Of a stretch of DNA of 33,443 nucleotides, positions 15,919 to 23,174 are shown piece after piece. Positions within the stretch are counted from its first letter, which is position 1. The number at the start of each line of letters is the position of its first letter. The DNA comes from JAZLIT01 sp045617525 (lineage in GTDB: Bacteria > Bacillota > Bacilli > Bacillales_A > Planococcaceae). The stretch is taken from NCBI GenBank assembly GCA_045617525.1, contig JAZLIT010000244.1, forward strand, positions 1 through 33,443. The letters run 5' to 3'. A program made the translations under genes and the position numbers. The notes beneath the pieces are model-generated. The model worked only from the letters and a program-made list of their open reading frames with translations. It ran no database searches and was not told the DNA's origin.

Positions 15919-16659
15919 ATGATTAAATTACATACGATTAGTAAGTGTTACTCGTCCTTTTTAGCACTCCGTGGAATTTCGTTAACGATACAGCGTGGTG
16001 AAATTTATGGGATTATTGGTGCAAGTGGGGCCGGAAAATCTACGTTACTTCGTGTGATGAATTTACTGGAAACACCGAGTGAAGGAGAAGTAGAAGTAGA
16101 TGGTCAGCTCCTGACACAGTTAAAGGGCAAGCAAATTCGCGAAGCAAGAAAATCCATCGGCATGATTTTTCAGCAATTTAATTTAGTATCAAATAAAACG
16201 GTTTTTGATAATGTGGCGCTTTCATTACAGATAGCACATTATCCAAAGCAGGAGCAACGTGCACGGGTTTTACAATGCCTACAATTTGTGGGATTAGAAA
16301 GCTTTGCGGATAAATACCCTGCCACATTAAGTGGTGGACAAAAGCAACGTGTGGCGATTGCGAGGGCACTTGCGAATGAGCCTAAGGTGTTATTATGCGA
16401 CGAGCCAACATCTGCACTAGATCCAAGTACGACTGCAGAAATTTTAACCGTGTTAGAAATGATTAATAAAAAGTTAGGTGTAACGATTGTAATTGTTAGT
16501 CATGAGATGGATGTGATTAAAAGCATTTGTAATCGTGTGACGGTATTGGAAGATGGCGCAGTGTATGAGACGGTTTCAATTGAGCCGAAAGGGATTGCGC
16601 AAAAGGGCCAGAGTGCGCAGCGATTTGTGGATGAGCTAGTGGGTGGTGATTCAACATGA
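15919..16659 (+). CDS. metN: MetN-like ABC transporter ATPase without NIL domain
   Basis: A 246-residue ATP-binding protein that powers uptake with the MetI-like and MetQ-like proteins encoded next. It has Walker A GASGAGKST (34-42), the Q-loop FQQFNL, signature LSGGQKQR (137-144), Walker B VLLCDEP (157-163), and the switch His in VSHEMD. Standard MetN proteins run to about 340 residues and end in a ligand-binding NIL/ACT domain that shuts the transporter when methionine is plentiful; here the protein ends about 30 residues after the switch, so that domain is missing. The ATG has GGAGG upstream, and the stop overlaps the next ATG by ATGA. Methionine is the likely substrate, but related D-methionine or other amino acid carriers are possible. 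Confidence 0.85.
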   Translation: MIKLHTISKCYSSFLALRGISLTIQRGEIYGIIGASGAGKSTLLRVMNLLETPSEGEVEVDGQLLTQLKGKQIREARKSIGMIFQQFNLVSNKTVFDNVALSLQIAHYPKQEQRARVLQCLQFVGLESFADKYPATLSGGQKQRVAIARALANEPKVLLCDEPTSALDPSTTAEILTVLEMINKKLGVTIVIVSHEMDVIKSICNRVTVLEDGAVYETVSIEPKGIAQKGQSAQRFVDELVGGDST

Positions 16660-17321
16660 TACCAGATGTACTTGTTACGTACCAAACGGAAATTTGGCAA
16701 TCGATTGGTGAAACGTTTGTGATGGTTGGTGCATCGATTATTGCGGCAGTGCTTGTCGGATTACCAGTGGGGACAATTCTTTTCTTATGTAGAAAAGGAC
16801 AAGTTGCAGAAAATGGAATTATTTTTTCAGTTGTAAATTTACTTGTTAATATTACCCGCTCGTTTCCGTTTTTATTGCTCGTTGTTTTTTTAATTCCTTT
16901 TACAAGATTTTTGGTTGGGACGGCGATGGGGACGACCGCGGCAATCGTCCCACTTTCGATCATTGCGATTGCTCATTATTCGCGGCTAGTAGAGCAATCA
17001 TTGCTCGATGTTCCTCGTGGTGTCATTGAAGCAGCCATTTCGATGGGTGCATCCGCGCGGCAAATTGTTTTTAAATTTTTATATGTTGAGGCGCGTTCTA
17101 GCCTTGTGCTAGGACTTACGACGTCCATTATTAGCTTTATTTCGTATTCTACGATTATGGGTATTGTGGGCGGTGGCGGTATTGGAGATTTTGCGATTCG
17201 CTATGGCTATCAACAATATAAAACAGATTTAATGATGTATGTGATAATCATTATGATTTTTTTCGTGCAGCTTATTCAATTTACGGGCACGACAATTGCG
17301 CGGACAATCGACAAAAGATAA
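16656..17321 (+). CDS. metI: MetI-like ABC transporter permease
   Basis: A 221-residue inner-membrane permease with five predicted helices. The coupling segment EAAISMGASARQIVFKFLYV is the EAA loop that docks onto the ATPase, and IMGIVGGGGIGDFAIRYGYQ is a strongly conserved MetI block near the C terminus. Start and the preceding stop share ATGA, so translation is coupled to the ATPase gene. The binding-protein gene begins 18 bases after its stop. Confidence 0.92.
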   Translation: MIPDVLVTYQTEIWQSIGETFVMVGASIIAAVLVGLPVGTILFLCRKGQVAENGIIFSVVNLLVNITRSFPFLLLVVFLIPFTRFLVGTAMGTTAAIVPLSIIAIAHYSRLVEQSLLDVPRGVIEAAISMGASARQIVFKFLYVEARSSLVLGLTTSIISFISYSTIMGIVGGGGIGDFAIRYGYQQYKTDLMMYVIIIMIFFVQLIQFTGTTIARTIDKR

Positions 17322-17339
17322 CGTATAGGAGAAGTGAAA

Positions 17340-18143
17340 ATGAAAAAATTACTTAGCATACTACTATTATTAACAGTTGTTTTAGCAGCATGTGGCAACA
17401 ACACGAAGGAGTCAGAAGGAAATGAAGTGTTAAAGGTAGCATCATTAATCCCACCTATGACGGAAATTTTAGACCTTGTAAAGCCAATGCTTGCTGAGGA
17501 AGGCATTGAATTACAAATAGTTGTATTAGGTAATAATGTAATGCCAAACGAAGCGCTAGCAGCAAAAGAAGTGGATGCAAACTTCTTTCAACATGTACCT
17601 TATATGGAACAATTCAATCTTAACAATAGTTCAAATTTAGTGCCGGTAACACCGATTTATTATGCAAACTATGGTGTTTACGCAAAGAACTATAAGGACA
17701 TTAGTGAATTACCAGATGGTGCGGTGATTGCCATGGCCAATGATGTTTCCAATGTAGATCGTTCATTATCTTTACTTGCACAGCACGGAGTCATTAAGTT
17801 AAAGGATAAATCACAGCCTTACTGGACAGAGGCAGATATTATTGAAAATAAGAAGAATCTTAAATTTGAAGAAGTTGATTTATTAATGCTTGCGCGTATG
17901 TATGATGATGCAGATGCAGTTGTAATGACGCCAGCGTATGCAGCGCCGTTAAATTTAACGCCAAAAAGTGACGCGTTATTAACAGAAGGTAGCGATAATG
18001 AATTCGGAATTACACTTGTTGCACGTGAAGATAATGTGGATTCTAATGCGATTCAAAAATTAGCTAAAGTGATGACAAGCCCAGAAGTGCGTAAATTCCT
18101 AGAAGAAAATTACGACGAAACGGCAATCCCGGCTTTTGAATAA
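17340..18143 (+). CDS. metQ: MetQ-like substrate-binding lipoprotein
   Basis: A 267-residue lipoprotein of the NlpA/Lipoprotein_9 family that captures methionine (or a related amino acid) outside and delivers it to the permease. The signal peptide ends in LAAC (C18). The mature protein shows the family order: LKVASLIPPMTEILDLVKPM, EVDANFFQHVPYM, TPIYYANYGVYAKNYKDISELPDGAVIAMANDVSNVDRSL split by normal linkers, and a late ALLTEGSDNEFGITLV. The usual Asn-Pro/Ala segment around the second lobe reads TPAYAAPLNLTP. The ATG at 17340 is chosen because AGGAG is 8 bases upstream; the GTG at 17334 is too close to it. Confidence 0.9.
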   Translation: MKKLLSILLLLTVVLAACGNNTKESEGNEVLKVASLIPPMTEILDLVKPMLAEEGIELQIVVLGNNVMPNEALAAKEVDANFFQHVPYMEQFNLNNSSNLVPVTPIYYANYGVYAKNYKDISELPDGAVIAMANDVSNVDRSLSLLAQHGVIKLKDKSQPYWTEADIIENKKNLKFEEVDLLMLARMYDDADAVVMTPAYAAPLNLTPKSDALLTEGSDNEFGITLVAREDNVDSNAIQKLAKVMTSPEVRKFLEENYDETAIPAFE

Positions 18144-18160
18144 AGAGTAGTTGGGCCTGG

Positions 18161-18243
18161 TGTGCAGTAAATGACTATCTAAAAATGAGGGATAAAAGAA
18201 GTGTGTGCAGGGAAGCCAGAGAAGCTTACTGCACATCTTTTTA
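18161..18243 (+). terminator. Terminator after metQ with a duplicated 5' arm
   Basis: The arm CTGCACA at 18229-18235, followed by TCTTTTTATT, can pair with TGTGCAG at 18204-18210 or with TGTGCAGTAA at 18161-18170 (10 bases, through TTACTGCACA at 18226-18235). The two hairpins exclude each other; either would act as a terminator of the metNIQ operon. Confidence 0.6.
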
Positions 18244-18264
18244 TTGTTTACTACTATTTTTAAT

Positions 18265-18302
18265 AGTAAAAAAGACGATTCATTTTGAAATGAATCGTCT
18301 TT
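18265..18302 (-). terminator. Terminator of the F420-ligase-like gene
   Basis: Perfect 15-base inverted arms AAAGACGATTCATTT (18271-18285) and its complement (18288-18302). On the minus strand six T follow, 12 bases after the stop of the 18314 gene. Confidence 0.85.
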
Positions 18303-18313
18303 AAAAGAGGAAA

Positions 18314-19504
18314 TTAGTTTGTGTAGTTATCGAAGTAACCTTGGATGTAGATCATTGGAGTTCCTTTATCGCCAGAACCAGAAGTTAAGTCAGATAATGA
18401 ACCGATTAAATCTGTTAATTGGCGAGGTGTTGTACCTTGAGCTTCCATTGCGCCAACTAGGTCTTCGTTTTTATTAGTAATATGCTCTTTAATTGCTGCT
18501 TTTAATCCTTCCCCACGTAGGTGAGAGAAGTTGTTATCTGCTAAATATTTAAGTTTTATTTCGTTTGGCGTTCCAGCTAGACCTTTTGTGAATGCTGGAG
18601 AAACAACTGGATCAGCAAGCTCCCAAATCTTACCTACCGGATCTTTAAATGCACCATCTCCATAAACCATTGCTTCTACATCTTTGCCTGTTGCTTCTTT
18701 AATTTTTGCAGCGATTGCATCAACGATTGGCTGACAGTTATGAGGGAATAATTTTACTGATTCCTCTGTTGATTTATTTGAGCCTAATAGACCGTATTGT
18801 GGGTTGAAGCCAGAACCGTCGATTGATTCAGATAAAATAGTGTCTAAAGAAAATACTTTCGTTGCGCCAGCAGCCTTTACTAAACGTTGTGTACGGAAAC
18901 GAGAGTGGATATCACAAACTAATACTGAAGATGTGTATTCAACGATTGTTTTCGCGTTGTTAGAGAAGATGACTTCAACTTCTGCCCCTTCAGCGATGAT
19001 TAATTCTTTATAGTATTCGATGTAATCAACACCAGTGAATGTGTGTTTTTTAAATCCGAAGTGTCCACGGAACTGAGCTTCAGAAAGTGTATCTGTCCAA
19101 GGGTTAACACCTTTAACATCTAATTCGTCGATGTCTACTAAGTGATTCCCTACTTCATCAGATGGGTAACTCAGCATTAAGACAACTTTTTTAGCGCCAC
19201 GTGCGATACCACGCAGAATATTTGAGAAGCGGTTACGAGAAAGAATTGGGAAAATTACGCCAACCGTGTCATCACCGAATTTCCCTTTTACATCTGCAGC
19301 GATATGATCAATTGTTGCATAGTTACCTTGTGCACGTGCAACAACTGATTCTGTTACAGTAATAATATCTTTATCTTGAATCTCATAGCCTTCAACTTTT
19401 GCTGCATTTAACGCTGTATCGACAACGATTTGTACGATATCGTCACCTTCATTAATAATTGGGCCACGAAGACCACGAACTACAGTACCTACTACACGTT
19501 CCAA
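18314..19504 (-). CDS. Coenzyme F420 gamma-glutamyl ligase-like protein (CofE/FbiB-N type)
   Basis: A 396-residue protein that resembles the F420-0:L-glutamate ligase family: GLRGPIINEGDDIVQIVVDT at the start, then KDIITVTESVVARAQGN, matching the CofE opening that binds GTP and metal, with later AMVYGDGAFKDPVGKIWELADP. CofE itself is about 250 residues; this long version is a separate Firmicutes branch with an inserted middle and an extra C-terminal part (SGSGDKGTPMIYIQGYF). The start is TTG at 19504, 8 bases after GGAG. No other F420 gene lies nearby, so the real substrate may be another compound that receives glutamate. It is read away from a LysR regulator 133 bases off, which probably controls it. 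Confidence 0.72.
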   Translation of the reverse strand: MERVVGTVVRGLRGPIINEGDDIVQIVVDTALNAAKVEGYEIQDKDIITVTESVVARAQGNYATIDHIAADVKGKFGDDTVGVIFPILSRNRFSNILRGIARGAKKVVLMLSYPSDEVGNHLVDIDELDVKGVNPWTDTLSEAQFRGHFGFKKHTFTGVDYIEYYKELIIAEGAEVEVIFSNNAKTIVEYTSSVLVCDIHSRFRTQRLVKAAGATKVFSLDTILSESIDGSGFNPQYGLLGSNKSTEESVKLFPHNCQPIVDAIAAKIKEATGKDVEAMVYGDGAFKDPVGKIWELADPVVSPAFTKGLAGTPNEIKLKYLADNNFSHLRGEGLKAAIKEHITNKNEDLVGAMEAQGTTPRQLTDLIGSLSDLTSGSGDKGTPMIYIQGYFDNYTN

Positions 19505-19534
19505 AATAATCTCTCCTCTATGTTTACATCTTAT

Positions 19535-19546
19535 TTAACTAGTTAA
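19535..19546. promoter_or_regulatory. Palindromic candidate operator in the divergent region
   Basis: A perfect 12-base palindrome TTAACTAGTTAA lies 31 bases before the TTG of the ligase-like gene. Further imperfect palindromes, CTTACATGATATAAG (19582-19596) and ATTAATATTATTAAT (19601-19615), have the T-N11-A form favoured by LysR regulators. One or more may be binding sites of the divergent LysR protein. Confidence 0.4.
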
Positions 19547-19567
19547 CGTTCTAATTTTTAATCCTTG

Positions 19568-19596
19568 TTTACTATACAACGCTTACATGATATAAG
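19568..19596 (+). promoter_or_regulatory. Possible promoter of the lysR gene
   Basis: TTTACT at 19568-19573 and TATAAG at 19591-19596 with a 17-base spacer. The -10 overlaps one of the T-N11-A palindromes, which would fit autoregulation. Confidence 0.4.
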
Positions 19597-19637
19597 TAAA
19601 ATTAATATTATTAATAACTGCTGAAAGGTGTGCTTAT

Positions 19638-20528
19638 ATGGTTAGCAAATTAGATTTGTATCGTATTTTTCAAACGGTTAGCCAAAATAAAAGTTTTTCG
19701 AAGGCAGCAGAAGCGCTATATATGACGCAACCAGCTGTGAGTCAATCGATTGCAAAACTAGAACAAGAATTAAACATGCCCTTATTTTATCGTACTCCAA
19801 AAGGCGTTACGCTAACAAATGAAGGGAAAGTATTACATGATTATGTTAACCAAGCGCTCGGTATTTTAGATGCGGGCGAAGATAAAATGCAGGAATTTAA
19901 AAATTTAATGACAGGTACGTTGCGAATTGGCGTTGGAGATACGATTTCACGTTTCTTCCTGCTACCTTATTTAGAAGCTTTCCACACAAAATATCCAGGT
20001 ATTCGCTTAAAAGTATTAAATGGAACCACGAGTGAGATAACGGCGTTTGTGAAGGCTGGGGAAGCAGATGTGGGCATTTGCAATTTACCTGTTTACGATG
20101 AGATGATGAATGTCCAACCATGTAAGGATATTCAAGATGTCTTTGTGTGTGGGAGAAAATATTATAACATCACGCAAAATCTGGTTACCTTGGCGTTATT
20201 GATGAAGATGCCGTTAATCTTTTTGGAGAAAAAGGCAAATTCCCGCAATTACGTGGAAGCCTTCATAAAGGAAAAGGGCTTTGATTTAGTGCCGGAATTT
20301 GAACTAGGCTCACATGATCTACTTTTACAATTTGCGAAAATAAATTTAGGAATTGCCTGTGTAACAAGGGAGTTTGCACAAGCGGAGCTAGATAGTGGCG
20401 AGTTATTTGAGCTTCAAATTGATACACCTATTCCGAAAAGAAGCATCGGAATTTGTACGTTAAAGGCAGTACCACCATCACATGCAGCGAAGAAGTTTAT
20501 CGCATTAATTGATCCACGGGCCATTTAA
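19638..20528 (+). CDS. LysR family transcriptional regulator
   Basis: A 296-residue regulator. The N-terminal winged helix-turn-helix is typical: SFSKAAEALYMTQPAVSQSI (about 19-38), KLEQELNMPLFYRTPKGVTLT, followed by the linker helix. The C-terminal effector domain (about 90-290) has the periplasmic-binding-protein fold pattern, with GTLRIGVGDTISRFFLLPYL and a second lobe including LINLGIACVTREFA-like spacing. The effector is unknown. The divergent partner is the F420-ligase-like gene, and LysR proteins commonly control such a neighbour. AAAGGTG precedes the ATG. A bidirectional terminator follows. Confidence 0.92.
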   Translation: MVSKLDLYRIFQTVSQNKSFSKAAEALYMTQPAVSQSIAKLEQELNMPLFYRTPKGVTLTNEGKVLHDYVNQALGILDAGEDKMQEFKNLMTGTLRIGVGDTISRFFLLPYLEAFHTKYPGIRLKVLNGTTSEITAFVKAGEADVGICNLPVYDEMMNVQPCKDIQDVFVCGRKYYNITQNLVTLALLMKMPLIFLEKKANSRNYVEAFIKEKGFDLVPEFELGSHDLLLQFAKINLGIACVTREFAQAELDSGELFELQIDTPIPKRSIGICTLKAVPPSHAAKKFIALIDPRAI

Positions 20529-20546
20529 GTAGCAAAAATTCCATAT

Positions 20547-20585
20547 AAAAAGGCTATTCATCTTTTCAGAGATGAATAGCCTTTT
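20547..20585. terminator. Bidirectional terminator between lysR and ybjQ-like gene
   Basis: Perfect 16-base arms AAAAGGCTATTCATCT (20547-20562) and 20570-20585, with an A run before and a T run after, serving both convergent genes. Confidence 0.92.
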
Positions 20586-20593
20586 GCTTATAA

Positions 20594-20911
20594 TTATCGA
20601 TAAGTAACGGCAGTACCGGATGCTACGCACATCATCATTCCATCACGAATTGTTTCAAAATCTAAATCTACACCGACAATTGCGTTTGCACCCATTGCAC
20701 GTGCACGATCTTGCATTTCCTCAAGTGCAATACGGCGTCCTTCAGCTAACTTATCTTCGTAAGCGGAGCTACGGCCCCCAATTACATCTGTTACAGAGGC
20801 AAAAAGATCACGGACAATATTTGCCCCCATAATGGCTTCCCCCGTTACAATGCCATGATACGTTTCAATTGATTTTCCATCTAGAGAGCTAGTTGTTGTT
20901 ACAATCATCAT
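20594..20911 (-). CDS. YbjQ/UPF0145 family protein (DUF74)
   Basis: A 105-residue cytosolic protein of the YbjQ family, a beta-alpha-beta fold that forms pentamers and is sometimes labelled heavy-metal-binding. Typical blocks are SLDGKSIETYHGIVTGEAI, GANIVRDLFASVTDVIGGRS, the long helix YEDKLAEGRRIALEEMQDRA and GANAIVGVDLDFETI. The role is not established in any organism. AGGAGG lies upstream of two adjacent ATG codons; the second (20908) is 8 bases away and equally likely as start, which would drop one Met. Confidence 0.9.
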   Translation of the reverse strand: MMIVTTTSSLDGKSIETYHGIVTGEAIMGANIVRDLFASVTDVIGGRSSAYEDKLAEGRRIALEEMQDRARAMGANAIVGVDLDFETIRDGMMMCVASGTAVTYR

Positions 20912-20989
20912 TAATTCCTCCTTTACCCGATTATTAATTATACGAAGCGTTTTTCATAAAGTTTCATAAAAACAATGTGGCTAGAAAAT

Positions 20990-21018
20990 TTGTAATATTA
21001 TGTTAAATTAGGTAAAAT
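20990..21018 (+). promoter_or_regulatory. SigA-type promoter of the CoxG-like gene
   Basis: TTGTAA at 20990-20995 and TAAAAT at 21013-21018, spaced 17 bases, 45 bases before the start codon. Confidence 0.6.
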
Positions 21019-21063
21019 GAATAGTGGTTCATTATCGAACTTAATTTCAGGGGGGTGTCATGG

Positions 21064-21510
21064 ATGGCAAGTAGTGTTCATAGTGTTGAAGTTCAAATTT
21101 CAGAGCAAGAGCTTTGGTCTTTTATTCGTGAGAAAGGTGATTGGGCGACATTAATTCCAGGTTACCTGCATCATGAATTGATTGGCAACGAGGAAATGAT
21201 TTGGGTGTTTAAAGGGGATTTCGGCTTTATTCAAAAGGCTGTTAAATTGCAGCTAAATGAAGTTTCTGTTGAGGACAATGCTAGGTTTACATTCAAATTA
21301 GAAGGGTTATCAGACAATATTAATGGTAGCGGCTATTTTGAAATGGAAGCTGTGAATGAAAATACGTTTAAATTAACAGGGAATCTTGATATGAGTGCAG
21401 GTGGTTTTCTTGCTGGCATGATCAATCCAGTGCTTGAAAAGTTTGTGCCTGAAACGGTGGAACAGTTAGTAGAGGCAATGGGGAAATTTGCATCGAAGGA
21501 AACGGTCTAA
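21064..21510 (+). CDS. SRPBCC/CoxG-like lipid- or ligand-binding protein
   Basis: A 148-residue single-domain protein with the START/SRPBCC pattern of the CoxG family: a first strand VHSVEVQISEQELWSFI, a WATLIPGYLHHELIGN turn, long beta strands, the FKLEGLSDNINGSGYFEME segment and a C-terminal amphipathic helix ending in the FVPETVEQLVEAMG region. CoxG was named for carbon monoxide dehydrogenase maturation, but many Bacillales carry stand-alone copies with no CO dehydrogenase, and none is seen here. The ATG at 21064 is chosen because GGGGGGTG is 8 bases upstream; the GTG at 21055 falls in that site. Confidence 0.75.
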   Translation: MASSVHSVEVQISEQELWSFIREKGDWATLIPGYLHHELIGNEEMIWVFKGDFGFIQKAVKLQLNEVSVEDNARFTFKLEGLSDNINGSGYFEMEAVNENTFKLTGNLDMSAGGFLAGMINPVLEKFVPETVEQLVEAMGKFASKETV

Positions 21511-21538
21511 TCTAAATAGGATTTATGTGAAATCAGCG

Positions 21539-21571
21539 TGCTTCTTAACGAGTTGTTAGGGAGCATTTTTT
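21539..21571 (+). terminator. Terminator of the CoxG-like gene
   Basis: An 11-base stem (TGCTTCTTAAC with GTTAGGGAGCA, two wobbles), a 5-base loop, then TTTTTT. Confidence 0.75.
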
Positions 21572-21770
21572 ATGTTTTATTGGTTTTGATAAATTTACAA
21601 TAAGTTGGTTGCAAAGGATAAGGACTTAGGTAGGTGAACAGGAAGAGCCTTATTTAAAAAACAAATTTGTTATTTAAACGTAAGTTTTTCAGTGCTCTCC
21701 ATATTGAATGGTGTGTTTTTTACCAAAGTACATTTTTAATTTTAAACATACAATTTTCTTAAGTATATAT

Positions 21771-22115
21771 TTATTCTCGTTCGAGGAAATATTCTCTAAT
21801 TTCAATTGGTAATTCTTCTATAGCTATAATTTCCATCTTTTTCGTACCAGGAGTAGTTTGAATTAAGTACGTTTTTTCATCAAATTCTAATAATGTTAAT
21901 TGCGTAATCTTATTAGGGTTGTTAAATTCTTCTTGAATATATTCAATACCTTCATAGTCGATGTTTTTAGAATCAATAAACAGTGACTCTGGATTATCCG
22001 AATCCCTTAATTTCTGCATTAATTCCAATGAATTAGAAGGGTTAGTAATAGCCCAGTTAATGGTTGGTGCTGCAAGAAGAAATAAAATTAAAATAAAGGC
22101 TAATATTTTTTTTAT
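21771..22115 (-). CDS. Small secreted protein with apparent AUA start
   Basis: A frame without ATG runs from a strong AAGGGGG and ATA at 22113-22115 to the stop at 21771. Read from that ATA it is 114 residues and begins with a classic signal peptide, (M)KKILAFILILFLLAAPTIN, followed by a hydrophilic acidic domain (LMQKLRDSDNPESLFID, then QLTLLEFDEKTYLIQTTPG). The frame is closed upstream by a TAA at 22128-22130, so no ATG, GTG or TTG can start the signal peptide; the next candidate, TTG at 22028, has no binding site and would lose the export signal. Either AUA is used, which is known to be weak, or an ATG was mutated and the gene is dying. The family is not recognised. Confidence 0.6.
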   Translation of the reverse strand: MKKILAFILILFLLAAPTINWAITNPSNSLELMQKLRDSDNPESLFIDSKNIDYEGIEYIQEEFNNPNKITQLTLLEFDEKTYLIQTTPGTKKMEIIAIEELPIEIREYFLERE

Positions 22116-22311
22116 ATAAAATCCCCCTTAAATTAAATCGATAAATACACTATTTATCAATTGTACTATTTCTCTTAACTTCGATGTGAGAACTATTCAT
22201 GGCTTTACTCTCCGTGGCTTAATTAACGCACTGCTGGAAAAAACGAATAACTATACATTGAATACTGTAAAGTCATTCGGGGAAAGTTATTAATTTAACA
22301 GGCCTACTATT

Positions 22312-22416
22312 CTATATTTTATTATATCTAATCGCTATAGGCAATGACCACATCCAAATTAAAAGGCATACTGTTATTATTCCTAATCCAATTAAAATTC
22401 CTAATAAGGTTTCCAT
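22312..22416 (-). CDS. 34-residue single-helix membrane peptide
   Basis: An ATG at 22416 follows GGAGGATATA. The product METLLGILIGLGIITVCLLI continues with a Trp-Met-Trp interface and a basic IRYNKI tail, a good single membrane helix with positive-inside end. It is read on the minus strand between the AUA-start gene and the DJ-1 gene. Peptides of this size and form can be regulators of membrane complexes or type I toxins; no antitoxin RNA or repeat was identified, and no family is recognised. Confidence 0.5.
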   Translation of the reverse strand: METLLGILIGLGIITVCLLIWMWSLPIAIRYNKI

Positions 22417-22465
22417 TATATCCTCCGATTTGCTCAACTTTTACGGTTCATAAGTAGCTAAAATT

Positions 22466-22497
22466 CAAACACCCCATTCAATTGAATAGGGTGTTTT
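22466..22497 (-). terminator. Probable terminator of the DJ-1-like gene
   Basis: Arms AACACCCCATTCAA and TTGAATAGGGTGTT pair with one mismatch. It lies about 55 bases past the DJ-1 gene stop on the minus strand; the T tail there is interrupted (TTTGAATTTT), so termination may be partial. Confidence 0.5.
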
Positions 22498-22551
22498 GTT
22501 CAAAGTTTTACTTAGGAACGTTATAAAAAGTTATTTGTATTCCATCAGGTG

Positions 22552-23103
22552 CTAATATAATTTATTTTGATACCATCCTTCTTCAAATGTAAGATTCAAT
22601 GATTTACCAAATAGAATACCAAATGTAATAAAAGAAGATCCCCTTGCAGTTATAAGGTTCCCATCTTGTACTACTGATTCATTTAAATAATTAGCATCTT
22701 CGAATAACCCAGAACTTTTTCTAACCTTATCTATTAAACCAACTGTAAATTTTTTATTCTTTAATAATCCCGCTTTTGCTAGTAATGCAGGAGAACTTGA
22801 AATACTGGCAATAATGAAATTATCTTGATTCGAAATCTTTTTAATGAAATCTGTATATGTTGATTTTGTAAGGATATCAAAAACATCCATACATCCAGTT
22901 AACAGAAGACTGTCGAATTCCTCGTAATTAATTTGATCAGTTGTTAAATCTGCAATTAATGTAAGACCAGCTTCTCCTCTAACTGGTTCTCTGTCTATTG
23001 ATATAATACTTATAGGTTTGGCACCTTGCATTAAAATTGATAAAGCTGTTGTTAACTCATATTCGCTAAAATTAGGATAAATGAGAACTGCCGTTTTTTT
23101 CAT
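22552..23103 (-). CDS. DJ-1/PfpI family protein lacking the nucleophile Cys
   Basis: A 183-residue protein of the DJ-1/ThiJ/PfpI fold: KKTAVLIYPNFSEYELTTAL at the start with the conserved Glu, EEFDSLLLTGC, and the nucleophile elbow region FIIASISSSPALLAKAGLL. In active family members the elbow carries Cys (AICxxP); here the position is S102, so the usual cysteine chemistry is not expected. I believe this is a feature of the whole subgroup rather than a recent mutation, but could not check. The ATG at 23103 has GGAGG 8 bases upstream; a longer frame up to 23169 has no binding site. The broken kinase gene ends 71 bases upstream on the same strand. Confidence 0.85.
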   Translation of the reverse strand: MKKTAVLIYPNFSEYELTTALSILMQGAKPISIISIDREPVRGEAGLTLIADLTTDQINYEEFDSLLLTGCMDVFDILTKSTYTDFIKKISNQDNFIIASISSSPALLAKAGLLKNKKFTVGLIDKVRKSSGLFEDANYLNESVVQDGNLITARGSSFITFGILFGKSLNLTFEEGWYQNKLY

Positions 23104-23174
23104 AAAAAACTCCTCCATATAAATGTAACAACATATCGGAAAGTTCATTTGCTGTTGCATTAAAGCCACTGTTA

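Noticed and set aside
22131..22292. Plus-strand frame ending in GLINALLEKTNNYTLNTVKS
   Set aside because: The tail looks protein-like, but there is no start codon with a binding site and no recognisable family; it overlaps the leader region of a minus-strand gene. Kept only as a possible relic.
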